DNA from: Peristeroidobacter soli
GTDB taxonomy: Bacteria > Pseudomonadota > Gammaproteobacteria > Steroidobacterales > Steroidobacteraceae
Direction of reading: 5' to 3'
Assembly (NCBI RefSeq): GCF_004138485.1
Contig: NZ_RYEV01000005.1
Span: 62,001 to 126,000, forward strand
Length of the DNA stretch: 64,000 nucleotides
Below the pieces are notes generated by a model. The model worked only from the letters and a program-made list of their open reading frames with translations, was not told where the DNA came from and ran no database searches. Position numbers and translations under genes: made by a program. This document shows positions 7,975 to 17,030 of the stretch, in pieces (position 1 is the first letter of the stretch; every line of letters begins with the position of its first letter).

Positions 7975-10590
7975 CTACCAGTCCTTGATGACCTGGAGGG
8001 CCACGAAACGGCCCAGTGCGCTCGCGTTCTCTGTGTCGTACCCAGGGTCTCCGAATGCTCCGCGCCGATCGACAATTCGCGGCGGAGCCTTGTCCATCGC
8101 GTTGAGGACGCTGCCTTTCAGCGTCAATCCGCGCAGCAGTCCCGTTGTGCTTCTGAATACGTATGCGGTGCTGGCGTCGATGGTGCTCCACGAAGCAACT
8201 CTACGAGACGACGTGGTCTGATTGTCTCTATAGGAGTCGACGTAGTTGATCGAAGCCGATATCGACCATTCCGGACGCGACCACGTCAGCTGTCCCCGGG
8301 CTCGGAGAGCTACTGGATTGAAGACAGTATCGAGGATACTCACCCTCGGCGAAGAACGGTTCACCCATGTGTCGAAGGAGTGCAGGTAAGTTGCATCGAT
8401 GTTCGACTTGACAACGCCCGCATCAGTCTGAAGTTCGTGCGAAAGCACGAGATCGAGTCCCGAAACCTTTGCCCTCGATTGATTGCGGGTGCGGGCATCG
8501 AGCGTTCCTTGCACGCGGCCAAAGTCCTGACCGCTCCGACTTGAGCCAACCGGGGCTATACGCACGAACTCGAGAACTTCTGGGTCCGCTGGCACAGAGA
8601 TCAGCGGTACCTGGGCCGGATCTGAGAAGGGCATGCTAGTGACCCCAGGCGTCACGATCCTGTCCTTATAGTCGATGTGGAAGTATGTCGCCGTGATTCT
8701 TGTTCTCGGCAACATGTCAGGTCTGATGCTGAAGCCGGTCGTCCAGGTCGTAGCATGTTCGGGCCCAAGATCCGGATGCGGCGCTTGTGTAGCGATGGCA
8801 AGGAAAGTCGTGCCTGTCGGTGATGCGGGGTTGGGTGCGTTGAGGAGAATGCCGGTGCCGAATGTCGTATCGAACTGCTGAAGGTATGGCGCGCGAAAGG
8901 ACGTTCCCCACGTCGTGTGGAGCGAGATGCTCGGCAAAGGCGCCCACGTCGCGCCAACCTTAACAGTATCGGTATCCCCCACGTCGCTGTAATCTTCATA
9001 TCGGACAGCAGCAGTAACGTCGAGGCGATTGCGGCTCTCCCTAGTCATCAAGGGAACGTGGAGTTCAACAAACGCAGCGTCAACACTTCGGCTGAGTCCA
9101 TTGGAGGTGTCCGGTGCGCCAGAAATATCGACTCGTCGGAGATCCAGGCTTTCCTCGCGTCGCTCGACTCCTAGAGCTACCTGGGACATGCCGCCCGGAG
9201 CCTCGAACGCCATTCCCGCAGCCTTGATTTCTGTGGCGGAGACCGCCAGCTCCAAATTCACCGTATTGTGAGGTGGCTGGACGTTGCCGAGATGGTTGGA
9301 TCGCACGTTGTCGGAATCGCTGTATGTGTGGGCAAGCTCCACTTTCCAATCCTTGGCGAGACTCCATGCAAGCTCGAAGGTGCCGGCGATCGATTCGCTT
9401 TCCGAGTCTGACGACAGTTGATTCTGAGTGAAGCTCTGGAAGTGCTGAACATGCGAGTCCCGTCGGTTCGCATAGATGTCGACGGATGCGCTCAAGCTAT
9501 CGAGGATTCTATAGTGAGCCCGCGCGAGGGCGCTCAATCGCTCCTCGTCTGGCAGCAGATCATTCCTTCCGCCCCAGAGGCCACGGGCAAAGGGTCGGTC
9601 CGAAGCTGCCAGTGAATCGCGCTCGCCGTAATCAGCGTTCAAGACGATCGATCCACGTTCCCATGTCTTGCCAAACAGCTGATTCACGGACCAGTCGCTC
9701 AGGTCTCCGCTGGTCACTGTGCCATAGCGTAGGCTCGTTTCCGCGCCGTCAATGTTGTCCCGGAGGATGATGTTGACGACTCCGGCCAGCGCGTCTGATC
9801 CGTAGATCGCGGATGCTCCATCAGGAACGATATCAATCCTCTCTATCGCGCTGAGCGGGATGGTCGATAGATCATAGAAGCCTCCCGACCCACCGGCGGC
9901 CATGCGTCTGCCATTGATCAGAACGAGTGTCGCCTCATTGCCAAGCCCGCGGAGATTGACTCCGGCTCCGTGCGTCAGATTGTCTCTGCCGCCATTGCGA
10001 AAGGACATTACTGCTGCGCTGGCCTCGCTGCGTCCGCCTGCAAAATTCTGAGGCAGTGCGCGAAGAAACTCCTGGGTTGACGTGGAGCCGGCGTTCGAAA
10101 AATCCATTCGATCAAAGGAGAGCGTGAGCGCGTGGTCGATAACATTTCTGCGGATATGACTTCCTGTGACAACCACTTCCTGCTCCTCCTGTGCAGTCTC
10201 GTTGCCCGTGTCGCTCACAGGACGCTTTTCGCCTGGCCGGGGGCTCAGAGTGGCTCGCACGGGTACGATCACGACAGAGCCAGCATCGATCACTTCGAAG
10301 CTGAGTGTAGTTCCCTCCAAGAGCTTGGCGAGTGCTTCGCGGGCGGGGAGTTGTCCAATCACGCCTTGTGATTTCTTCTGCTCCACAAGTCTGCTCGAGC
10401 TCGTAACCTGCACGCCTGACTGCTCCGAGTACCGTGTCAATGCCGACGGCAGCGGTTGGGGAGAGATCTCAAAGGATAAGACGCTATTCATCGGCGACTG
10501 TGCCAATGCTGTTCGAATCAAGAGGCCAATACACAGAAGTAGCATGGCTACCACCTGAATGCAGGCTTTCAATATATCCTTGACCGTCAT
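7975..10590 (-). CDS. TonB-dependent receptor with STN signalling domain
   Basis: An 871-residue outer-membrane receptor. Residues 1-30 are a signal peptide. Residues 38-112 form the secretin/TonB short N-terminal (STN) domain of transducing receptors. A TonB box-like VVVTGSHI stands at about 139-146. The plug follows, with NLRGLGNEATLVLINGRR and the IYGSDALAGVVNII motif, then a beta-barrel ending in a C-terminal tryptophan. It is divergent from the adjacent ECF sigma-fecR pair, so it probably senses its ligand and signals through FecR. The substrate is unknown. A Shine-Dalgarno (AGGAG) precedes the ATG. Confidence 0.93.
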   Translation of the reverse strand: MTVKDILKACIQVVAMLLLCIGLLIRTALAQSPMNSVLSFEISPQPLPSALTRYSEQSGVQVTSSSRLVEQKKSQGVIGQLPAREALAKLLEGTTLSFEVIDAGSVVIVPVRATLSPRPGEKRPVSDTGNETAQEEQEVVVTGSHIRRNVIDHALTLSFDRMDFSNAGSTSTQEFLRALPQNFAGGRSEASAAVMSFRNGGRDNLTHGAGVNLRGLGNEATLVLINGRRMAAGGSGGFYDLSTIPLSAIERIDIVPDGASAIYGSDALAGVVNIILRDNIDGAETSLRYGTVTSGDLSDWSVNQLFGKTWERGSIVLNADYGERDSLAASDRPFARGLWGGRNDLLPDEERLSALARAHYRILDSLSASVDIYANRRDSHVQHFQSFTQNQLSSDSESESIAGTFELAWSLAKDWKVELAHTYSDSDNVRSNHLGNVQPPHNTVNLELAVSATEIKAAGMAFEAPGGMSQVALGVERREESLDLRRVDISGAPDTSNGLSRSVDAAFVELHVPLMTRESRNRLDVTAAVRYEDYSDVGDTDTVKVGATWAPLPSISLHTTWGTSFRAPYLQQFDTTFGTGILLNAPNPASPTGTTFLAIATQAPHPDLGPEHATTWTTGFSIRPDMLPRTRITATYFHIDYKDRIVTPGVTSMPFSDPAQVPLISVPADPEVLEFVRIAPVGSSRSGQDFGRVQGTLDARTRNQSRAKVSGLDLVLSHELQTDAGVVKSNIDATYLHSFDTWVNRSSPRVSILDTVFNPVALRARGQLTWSRPEWSISASINYVDSYRDNQTTSSRRVASWSTIDASTAYVFRSTTGLLRGLTLKGSVLNAMDKAPPRIVDRRGAFGDPGYDTENASALGRFVALQVIKDW

Positions 10591-10726
10591 ATATGTAATC
10601 TCCTATACATGTTTGGTGCTTCTGGCACCTATACAGACGGGCTGTTGGCGTATTTTTGGAACACCGATTGAGTCGCCAAAATAGATTCAAAATTATAGGG
10701 TGTTGATCGTCTTAGATAGAGGGGCA
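10591..10726. promoter_or_regulatory. Divergent promoter region between TonB receptor and ECF sigma gene
   Basis: This 136-bp AT-rich interval must hold the promoters of the receptor (minus) and the sigma-fecR pair (plus). TTGAGT (10668-10673) and ATTATA (10692-10697) are possible -35 and -10 elements for the plus strand with 18-bp spacing. I cannot define the sigma-specific promoter for the receptor. Confidence 0.35.
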
Positions 10727-11281
10727 ATGGACGTGCAGGAGTCGGTGCATCGAGAGGCGGTGACGGAAGAGCATCGCGCACGCGTGGAGGACCTGTTTCG
10801 TCGATACAATAAGCAGCTGATTGGTTTTTTGGAGATCCGCTGGCTCTCGAGGCAGGAGGCGCGCGAGGTGGCGCAGGAGGCTTACGTGCGACTCTTGAGT
10901 GTCGATGTGCGAGGGGTCAAATCCCTGGAGAGCTACCTGTTCAAAACCGCCGCCAATATTGCCATTGATCGCCGGCGACGCGACGGTTTGCGTGAACGCC
11001 GTGCCGAAGAATTGCCTGTTTTCTCGGATCTCGTGGACAACCGCACGCCGGAGAGGAGAATTTCCGGGGAGCAGGCACTGCTGAGGTTGCAACACCTGAT
11101 CTCGGCGTTACCGGCCAAGTGTCAACTGGCATTTGTGCTGAATCAAATAGTGGGAGAGGACTTCCAGCAGGTTGCAGAGCGAATGGGTTTGTCCGAGGAC
11201 ATGGTGCGCAAGTACGTCAAACGAGCTTGGTTGCACTGTCGTGCGCGCATAGACCAGGAGGTCATCAATGCGAAGCGATAA
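10727..11281 (+). CDS. ECF RNA polymerase sigma factor, FecI type
   Basis: A 184-residue sigma-70 factor. Region 2 lies around residues 20-85 (RRYNKQLIGFLEIRW, EAREVAQEAYVRLL, SYLFKTAANIAIDRRRR) and region 4 around 125-180 (ALPAKCQLAFVLNQI, QVAERMGLSEDMVRKYVKRA). ATG 10727 is preferred over the upstream GTG 10700 because AGAGGGG precedes it. The stop overlaps the fecR start by 14 bp. It should direct transcription of the divergent TonB receptor when released by FecR. Confidence 0.92.
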   Translation: MDVQESVHREAVTEEHRARVEDLFRRYNKQLIGFLEIRWLSRQEAREVAQEAYVRLLSVDVRGVKSLESYLFKTAANIAIDRRRRDGLRERRAEELPVFSDLVDNRTPERRISGEQALLRLQHLISALPAKCQLAFVLNQIVGEDFQQVAERMGLSEDMVRKYVKRAWLHCRARIDQEVINAKR

Positions 11282-12368
11282 CGTGCTTAGTTTCGGTTCG
11301 AAGACTTCGACCAAGCGGCGTTGGTGGAAGGACGCGGAGACCGATCCTATACATCTTGCGGCCACAGAATGGTTGATGCGAATGCAAGTCCCCGATGTGG
11401 CTCAGGAAGAGATATCAGCTTGGCTCGACTGGATGCAGAGGGATGCCAGGCACGCGGCGGCATTTGATCGAATCCAGGAGCTTTCAGTTTCACTGAAGGC
11501 GGTGCCGGCTCCACCTGAGCCGGATGCGGGCAAGCTCGTCGCGGATCACTACGACGCGGCGGTACCTCTCGGTGATTGGTACGCCACGCGAAATCGGCGC
11601 CGAGTTGCTGTCGGTGTTGTTGCCGCGGTGTCGACGGCAGTTGTTCTGGCAGGTGCGCTGTTGCACATCGAGACCGCCAAAAATGAGCCGACGGTCGCGG
11701 AGCAGGTGCTCGATACGTCAGTTGGCGAGAACCGAAGGGTGACGTTGTCGGACGGATCTCTTGTGGTGCTTGGGGGAAGTACGGGGCTTGCAGTGGCCTT
11801 CTCCGAGCGGCAGCGTGTAGTCAGACTCGATCGAGGTGAAGCGTACTTCCAGGTCGCTAAAGATTCTTCGCGACCCTTCATCGTGCAGGCCGGAGCGGCC
11901 TCCGTTACCGCAGTTGGTACGGCATTCAATGTAAACCAGCGCGAGGACAGATCGATTGTGACCGTAACCGAGGGGCGTGTGCTCGTGGAGCTGGCCAAAC
12001 TTTCGACAGCGGTCTCGCCACGCACCGGTGTGCATCTCAATGCAGGCGAGCAAGCCACTGCGGACCATGCGGGCATCGGTGCTCCCGCTACAGTCAGTGA
12101 CCTGGCTTCGATACTCTCGTGGCAATCGGGACGCTTGTCCTTCAACAAGCAATCGCTGCGTGATGCTGTACGAGATGTGAATCGCTATGCCTCGAAGCCG
12201 ATACGGCTCGCGACTGAGGAAATCGGCGATATTCCGATTACTGGCACGGTGACTACTAGCAACATAAGCGGTTGGGTCACTAGCGTGGAGCGTGCATTCG
12301 GGTTAGCGGCTGATGAGACGCCAGATGTTGTCATGCTCCACGTAGCAGAGACTGAGCATGCTCGATGA
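11268..12368 (+). CDS. FecR-family anti-sigma/sigma regulator
   Basis: A 366-residue inner-membrane protein with AGGAGG before its ATG. Residues 25-75 are the DUF4880 cytoplasmic domain (AATEWLMRMQVPDVAQEEI, DARHAAAFDRI). A membrane helix lies at about 108-128 (AVGVVAAVSTAVVLAGALL). The periplasmic FecR domain (DGSLVVLGGSTGLAV, RGEAYFQVAKD, VTAVGTAFNV) follows at 145-240, and a C-terminal DUF4974-like domain at 285-360. It transmits the receptor signal to the overlapping sigma factor gene product. Confidence 0.92.
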   Translation: MRSDNVLSFGSKTSTKRRWWKDAETDPIHLAATEWLMRMQVPDVAQEEISAWLDWMQRDARHAAAFDRIQELSVSLKAVPAPPEPDAGKLVADHYDAAVPLGDWYATRNRRRVAVGVVAAVSTAVVLAGALLHIETAKNEPTVAEQVLDTSVGENRRVTLSDGSLVVLGGSTGLAVAFSERQRVVRLDRGEAYFQVAKDSSRPFIVQAGAASVTAVGTAFNVNQREDRSIVTVTEGRVLVELAKLSTAVSPRTGVHLNAGEQATADHAGIGAPATVSDLASILSWQSGRLSFNKQSLRDAVRDVNRYASKPIRLATEEIGDIPITGTVTTSNISGWVTSVERAFGLAADETPDVVMLHVAETEHAR

Positions 12369-12631
12369 CAGGCCTCCACTGGAGATGTTGTTCATTGTTT
12401 GCCTTGACAGGCTTGGCTTGCAGGCGGATGGTAATCAGGAGGGGGAGTGTTCTACGTTATCGCAAGGAGGCTATGCATGATCAAGTTAGGAAGGGTCTCG
12501 ATGGAGACTCGGGAGAGCAAATTTTTGGATCTTCCGGAACCCGAGGGGATACCCTGGTATCCATTGTAGTTCGCGACGCTGATGGCAGAGTGCGGTCGAG
12601 AATGGCGCACTCTGTCACTCTACAGCTCCGT
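12369..12631. other. Short gene-poor interval with hairpins
   Basis: About 260 bp between convergent genes. An open frame from 12365 overlaps the fecR stop (ATGA) but its 109-residue product has no recognisable features. GGATACC-CT-GGTATCC (12547-12562) and the stem at 12586-12614 suggest transcription end signals. Confidence 0.4.
12586..12614. terminator. Hairpin between fecR and the convergent small membrane gene
   Basis: CAGAGTGCG (12586-12594) and CGCACTCTG (12606-12614) form a perfect 9-bp stem with an 11-nt loop in the gap between convergent genes. There is no T-run on either side, so it is terminator-like only by position. Confidence 0.4.
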
Positions 12632-12913
12632 TCACTGGGGACGAAACAAGCGCATGAGCAGGTAGTACACGGCCAGGAGTACGCCGAATCCTAGCGCCGT
12701 GGCAAGCAGCGTCCAGAAGGGAGCATCCGGAAGCGTCAGCTTCACGCCGATCGCCGTCAACACGCCAAGCACGGTGAGGGCGCCCAACAAGAAGCCGATA
12801 AAAGGTTCCAGAATCGCCAGCACGAAATAGATCGGAACGCATACTGCTCGCCACGCGAGCTTCACGCCGACTAAAGACAATTGGATCGGTCGAGTGTGCG
12901 GTTCGGAGATCAT
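12632..12913 (-). CDS. Small multi-helix membrane protein next to the trb operon
   Basis: A 93-residue, very hydrophobic protein with about three membrane segments (residues 22-40, 42-57, 66-88) and a basic end (MRLFRPQ). It is transcribed divergently from trbC. I recognise no family. Position next to a mating-pair gene cluster makes an exclusion or transfer accessory role conceivable, but the sequence gives no direct evidence. Confidence 0.6.
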   Translation of the reverse strand: MISEPHTRPIQLSLVGVKLAWRAVCVPIYFVLAILEPFIGFLLGALTVLGVLTAIGVKLTLPDAPFWTLLATALGFGVLLAVYYLLMRLFRPQ

Positions 12914-13138
12914 CGCTCATGCTCCTCTGTCGAGATGTGCGCATTCCTGTCGCAACCTGTTGCGTCCGGTCGCAGCGTGTCACGTCGCCGGTGAATCGTT
13001 CCTGAACCGTACATCCATTCCGAACATTTTTGAACAAACACGGCAATTTCGTTGCTCACGGCAAGCGTTGATCCGGTGATTTGATGCTGTCTCACGAGGC
13101 GACCGACGGTCGCCGGCACTCAGTGGAGGCAGATTGTC
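12914..13138. promoter_or_regulatory. Divergent promoter region upstream of trbC with a GGCGACC hairpin
   Basis: This 225-bp region separates trbC (plus) from the small membrane gene (minus) and should contain the main transfer-operon promoter. GGCGACC (13098-13104) and GGTCGCC (13108-13114) make a 7-bp stem with a 3-nt loop in the trbC leader, ending 24 bp before its ATG. Related GGTCGC and TTGCG words recur at 12950-12980. It is a plausible target for the FlhDC-like activator, which is inference only. Confidence 0.4.
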
Positions 13139-13447
13139 ATGACCAGCTCCGATCTTGCCGCACCAAGTATCGTTTCGTTGCCCGCAGTCGCATGCGGTTG
13201 CGCGCTGTTGCTGGCCCCACCTGTGTGGGCGCAGACCTCGCCCTTCCACGTCGGGGCGCAGAGCCTCGTCACCAACATCGTCGCGATCGCCACTCCTATT
13301 GCCATCATTCTCATCATGGTTCTCGGCATCGTTGCGGCGACCGGCCGGATCTCCTGGGGCTGGCCAATTGGGGTGCTAGTCGGGGTGGCCGTGATCTTCG
13401 GTGCTCCTCAGGTGGTGGCCTGGATCCGTGGCCTCTTCGGTGTCTGA
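13139..13447 (+). CDS. trbC: TrbC/VirB2 conjugal pilin
   Basis: A 102-residue pilin precursor: a signal peptide ending near residue 31 (PPVWAQTS), then two hydrophobic helices (ATPIAIILIMVLGIVAA and WPIGVLVGVAVIFG) joined by a short basic loop, the standard VirB2/TrbC hairpin. It is the first gene of the trb operon, with TGGAGG before the ATG. The processed product polymerises into the conjugative pilus. Confidence 0.88.
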   Translation: MTSSDLAAPSIVSLPAVACGCALLLAPPVWAQTSPFHVGAQSLVTNIVAIATPIAIILIMVLGIVAATGRISWGWPIGVLVGVAVIFGAPQVVAWIRGLFGV

Positions 13448-13459
13448 GGATAACCCATC

Positions 13460-13822
13460 ATGAGCGAACGGAATGCCGGTCTCACGTTGGATCCATTGTT
13501 TGTCGCTGCGACGAGGCCGCCGATGCGATGGGGCGTGACGTATCTCGCGCTGCTCGGCGAGATGGTGATCACGATGGAGATCTTCCTGCTGAGCAAGAAT
13601 TTGCTCACGTTGCTGCTTGCCATTCCATTGCACGGTATTGCCGCGCTCCTTTGTGAGCGAGATTCCCGCTTCTTTGACTTGGCGGCGTTGTGGCTGAGGA
13701 CGCGCTTGCCGGCGCTGATGGGAACCCTGCGGTACTGGCACGGCACGAGCTACAGCCCGCTCGTGCTCGACCTTCCCAGTAGCAAAGGACGGCGGCGGCG
13801 CGTGCCGCACGTCTGCGTGTGA
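13460..13822 (+). CDS. trbD: TrbD/VirB3 mating-pair formation protein
   Basis: A 120-residue inner-membrane protein with the VirB3 opening (DPLFVAATRPPMRWGVTYLAL), two close hydrophobic segments around residues 32-65, and the conserved tail RYWHGTSYSP. VirB3 works with VirB4 at the base of the type IV secretion channel, and the gene ends 9 bp before trbE. Confidence 0.88.
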   Translation: MSERNAGLTLDPLFVAATRPPMRWGVTYLALLGEMVITMEIFLLSKNLLTLLLAIPLHGIAALLCERDSRFFDLAALWLRTRLPALMGTLRYWHGTSYSPLVLDLPSSKGRRRRVPHVCV

Positions 13823-13831
13823 GGACGCTAT

Positions 13832-16276
13832 ATGCATGATCTGCTCTCCATTGCGCGCGCGAAGCGGGAGTCCGGCCTCGCCGATCGCATTCCGTACACC
13901 GCCCATGTCGCGCCCCACGTGGTGCGCACGGAGGCGGGCGACTATGTACAAACAATGCGCTTGAGCGGCGCGAGTTTCGATACTGCCGACGATGTGGATC
14001 TCAACGTTCGCCACGAACGCCTGAACGTACTATGGCGCACGATTGCGAGTCCTCACTTGGCGGTCTGGACGCATGTGATCCGCCGGGCCGTTAGCGTCGA
14101 GCCCCCGGGCGAGTTCCCGCCAGGATTTGCCGCGCAGCTGCTCGATGCCTACCGACGACGCGTGCGCGGCCGGTTGATGTGCAATGAGCTGTACGTCTCG
14201 CTCGTGTATCGACCTGCCGCGGGCCGCGCCACCGGATTGGCGACGCGCCTGCTCAAGCGAACGCATGGCAATGGCTCGGCGTTGGAGCTCACGGACTCCC
14301 TCGACCAGTGCGCGCAGTTGCGAAGGACAGTAATGGAGCATTTGGTGGCATACGATCCGGAGCTGCTCGGAGTGGTCGAGCGCGACGGCCGACGATTCTC
14401 GACACTGCTCGAGTTCTTCACCCTGTTGCTCGATACCGAGCCTCGACCTGTCGCTCTGCCGAGAGCGCCGTTAAACGAGGTGCTCGGCACCACGCGTCCC
14501 ATCTTCGGGGCCGAGGCGATCGAGTATCGGATGCCTTCATCAACGCGCGTTGCCGGCATGCTCGGTATCCGTGAGTACGCGTCGCCCACGAGTCCGGGGA
14601 TGTTCGATGCGCTTCTCGCAGCGCCTTTTCCATTCCTGTTGACTCAGTCATTCACCTTCCTGAGCCGCGTAACGGCTCAGGGGCTGTTGGTGCGTCAGCA
14701 CAATCAGATGCGAAATGCCGGTGACTTTGCGATTTCGCAAGCGGATGCCCTGCATGTGGCGCTCGATGAGCTCTCGGGCGGCGAGTGGGTAATGGGGGAC
14801 CATCACTGGTCGCTGCAAGTGTTGGCCGATCTGAACGCTGACACGGCGGATAAGGACGTGGCGCGTAGGTTGAAGCCGCTGAATGATCGACTCGCCATGG
14901 CGACCGGGATGCTGGTCGATACGCAATTCGCCGTGGCGCGCGAGGATCTCGGCATGGAAGCCGCGTGGTGGTCGCAACTGCCAGGCTACTTCGCGATGCG
15001 TCCCCGCAAGGCTCCGGTGAGTTCGCGCAACTTTGCCGCCTTCGCTTCGTTCGACAACTATCCGATAGGGCGGGCGACGGGCAATCACTGGGGCGAGGCT
15101 GCCGCGCTGCTCGTGACGCCGGTAGGTTCACCGGTCCACTTCTCGTTACACGCGAGCGACCCACGCGCTACAGACGGGGGCGCTCGACGCGATATCGGCC
15201 ACACGCTGATTCTCGGGCCAACCGGTTCTGGCAAGACTGTGTGGATCGGCTTTCTATTGACGATGCTCACGCGCTTTCGCACCACACAGATCGTCATCGA
15301 TAAAGATCGAGGCCTCGAGATCCTGATTCGCGCACTGGGCGGTTCTTACGCACCGCTGCGAAATGGCGTGGCCACCGGTTTCAATCCGCTGCAGCTCTCA
15401 CCGACGCCCGGCAACATCGACTTTCTTCGCCAGTGGCTCCGCGTGCTCGTGAGGCGGCCCGATCGACCTCTCTCGGCCCGCGAGGAGAGCGATCTGGACC
15501 ACGCGTTGCGCGGCGTGATGGCGCTCGATCCCTCGACGCGACGTTTATCGCGCGTGCTCGAGTTTCTGGATGTCACGGACGCCGAGGGCATCTGTGCACG
15601 ACTCGCCTCCTGGTGCGCCGATACAGGAGAGGATGCCTGGGTGTTCGACAACCCCGAGGATGCATTTCTGCCAGGACTGACTGGCCACGCAGTGATGGGG
15701 TTTGACATCACGGATTTCCTAGACAACGTGCGCGTACGCACGCCGATCACGATGTATCTATTCCATCTGGTCCGCAGTCTGGTTGGCAACGGACGCGTGG
15801 TGTGTTGGGCGGATGAGTTTTCCCGACAACTCGATGATGAGGCGTTCAGCGAGTTCGCCAAGAACGGACTGCAGACCTATCGCAAGTTGGATGCCGCGCT
15901 GGTCGCCGCGGCACAAAGCCCGAGCAACGTGTTGGGCAGCCGGATCGCCCGAACCATTCTCGAACAGACGGCGACTAAATTGTTTCTTCCGAATCCAGAT
16001 GCCACACGCGAAGACTATACCGAGGGATGCAGCTTGACCGAACGTGAGTTCCTGTTGGTCAAGTTCGAGCTGCGGCCGGGCAGCTGCCTCATCAAGCAGG
16101 GACATCACAGCGTGGTGTGCTCGCTTGATCTACGCGGATGCACCGATGAACTCGCCGTGCTGTCCGGACGCGCGGCGACCGGGACGCTGATGCGTGAGTT
16201 GATCGAGCGCCACGGCCCGGCGCCGGAGGCATGGTTACCCCTGTTTCTTTCGCAGTACCGATCTATCGGAGCCTGA
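13832..16276 (+). CDS. trbE: TrbE/VirB4 type IV secretion ATPase
   Basis: An 814-residue ATPase. The N-terminal CagE/TrbE/VirB domain is followed by a Walker A motif GPTGSGKT at about residue 463 and Walker B VVCWADEF at about 655, then the QSPSNVLGSRIARTILEQT segment typical of VirB4. It energises pilus assembly and substrate transfer at the inner membrane. Length is usual for TrbE (about 800-830). Confidence 0.95.
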   Translation: MHDLLSIARAKRESGLADRIPYTAHVAPHVVRTEAGDYVQTMRLSGASFDTADDVDLNVRHERLNVLWRTIASPHLAVWTHVIRRAVSVEPPGEFPPGFAAQLLDAYRRRVRGRLMCNELYVSLVYRPAAGRATGLATRLLKRTHGNGSALELTDSLDQCAQLRRTVMEHLVAYDPELLGVVERDGRRFSTLLEFFTLLLDTEPRPVALPRAPLNEVLGTTRPIFGAEAIEYRMPSSTRVAGMLGIREYASPTSPGMFDALLAAPFPFLLTQSFTFLSRVTAQGLLVRQHNQMRNAGDFAISQADALHVALDELSGGEWVMGDHHWSLQVLADLNADTADKDVARRLKPLNDRLAMATGMLVDTQFAVAREDLGMEAAWWSQLPGYFAMRPRKAPVSSRNFAAFASFDNYPIGRATGNHWGEAAALLVTPVGSPVHFSLHASDPRATDGGARRDIGHTLILGPTGSGKTVWIGFLLTMLTRFRTTQIVIDKDRGLEILIRALGGSYAPLRNGVATGFNPLQLSPTPGNIDFLRQWLRVLVRRPDRPLSAREESDLDHALRGVMALDPSTRRLSRVLEFLDVTDAEGICARLASWCADTGEDAWVFDNPEDAFLPGLTGHAVMGFDITDFLDNVRVRTPITMYLFHLVRSLVGNGRVVCWADEFSRQLDDEAFSEFAKNGLQTYRKLDAALVAAAQSPSNVLGSRIARTILEQTATKLFLPNPDATREDYTEGCSLTEREFLLVKFELRPGSCLIKQGHHSVVCSLDLRGCTDELAVLSGRAATGTLMRELIERHGPAPEAWLPLFLSQYRSIGA

Positions 16277-16295
16277 ACGCTCATCAGGAGATTAT

Positions 16296-17006
16296 ATGAG
16301 ATCGCTTCTGAGTCGACTCTTAGTAATCGTGGCGACGTCGTTGTTGTCGCTGTCGGCCGCCCATGCGCAGTGGGCGGTGGTCGATGTCGGCGCGATCGCC
16401 CAACTGGTGGAGCAGTTGCAGACTCTGCAGCAGCAGCTGAGCACGGCTCGCGCTCAGCTCGCTGAGCAGCGAGCTCAATACACTGCCATCACCGGCTCTC
16501 GAGGCATGCAGCGCCTCTTGCGGGGAGCCAACCGAAACTACTTGCCGCAGGACTGGGCGACGTTAGTGGCGGCCGCTCGGGGGACCGAGGGTGCTTACAG
16601 TGCACTGGCTGCCGAGATCGAAGCGGCAACCCGCACGAATGCGGTGCTATCTGCAACGCAGCTCGCCGCACTCTCTCCGTCGGCGCGTGCAGATATCGAA
16701 GCCTCGCGACGCATCGCGGCACTGATGCAGGGATTGGCACGCCAGGCGTTGCAAGAGACCAGCCACCGGTTCGCGAGCATCGAACAGCTCATCGATTTTA
16801 TTGGTACAGCAGGTGACCAAAAAGCCGTGCTCGATCTGCAGGCACGCATCGGCGCTGAGGCAGCGATGCTCGCCAATGAGCAAAGCAAACTCGAAGTATT
16901 GCGTGCGACCGCTCACGCGGAATCTGAAGCGCAGCGGCAGCGCTTGCTCGAGCGCGCGATCACGGACATCGGCTCGTTGCGGCAGTTGCCACCGCTGCGT
17001 TTCTAA
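16296..17006 (+). CDS. trbJ: TrbJ/VirB5-like protein
   Basis: A 236-residue secreted protein with a signal peptide (cleavage after SAAHAQ, residue about 24) and a long alpha-helical body rich in Q, A and R (QLVEQLQTLQQQLSTARAQL), as in TrbJ/VirB5 minor pilus components. A good Shine-Dalgarno (AGGAG) precedes the ATG. Position between trbE and trbL supports the call. Confidence 0.88.
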   Translation: MRSLLSRLLVIVATSLLSLSAAHAQWAVVDVGAIAQLVEQLQTLQQQLSTARAQLAEQRAQYTAITGSRGMQRLLRGANRNYLPQDWATLVAAARGTEGAYSALAAEIEAATRTNAVLSATQLAALSPSARADIEASRRIAALMQGLARQALQETSHRFASIEQLIDFIGTAGDQKAVLDLQARIGAEAAMLANEQSKLEVLRATAHAESEAQRQRLLERAITDIGSLRQLPPLRF

Positions 17007-17030
17007 TTCACTCATAACAGGAGCGTCACC

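Noticed and set aside
12365-12694. 109-codon gene overlapping the fecR stop
   Set aside because: The ATGA overlap is suggestive, but the product has no domain, no good ribosome site, and it runs into the opposite membrane gene.
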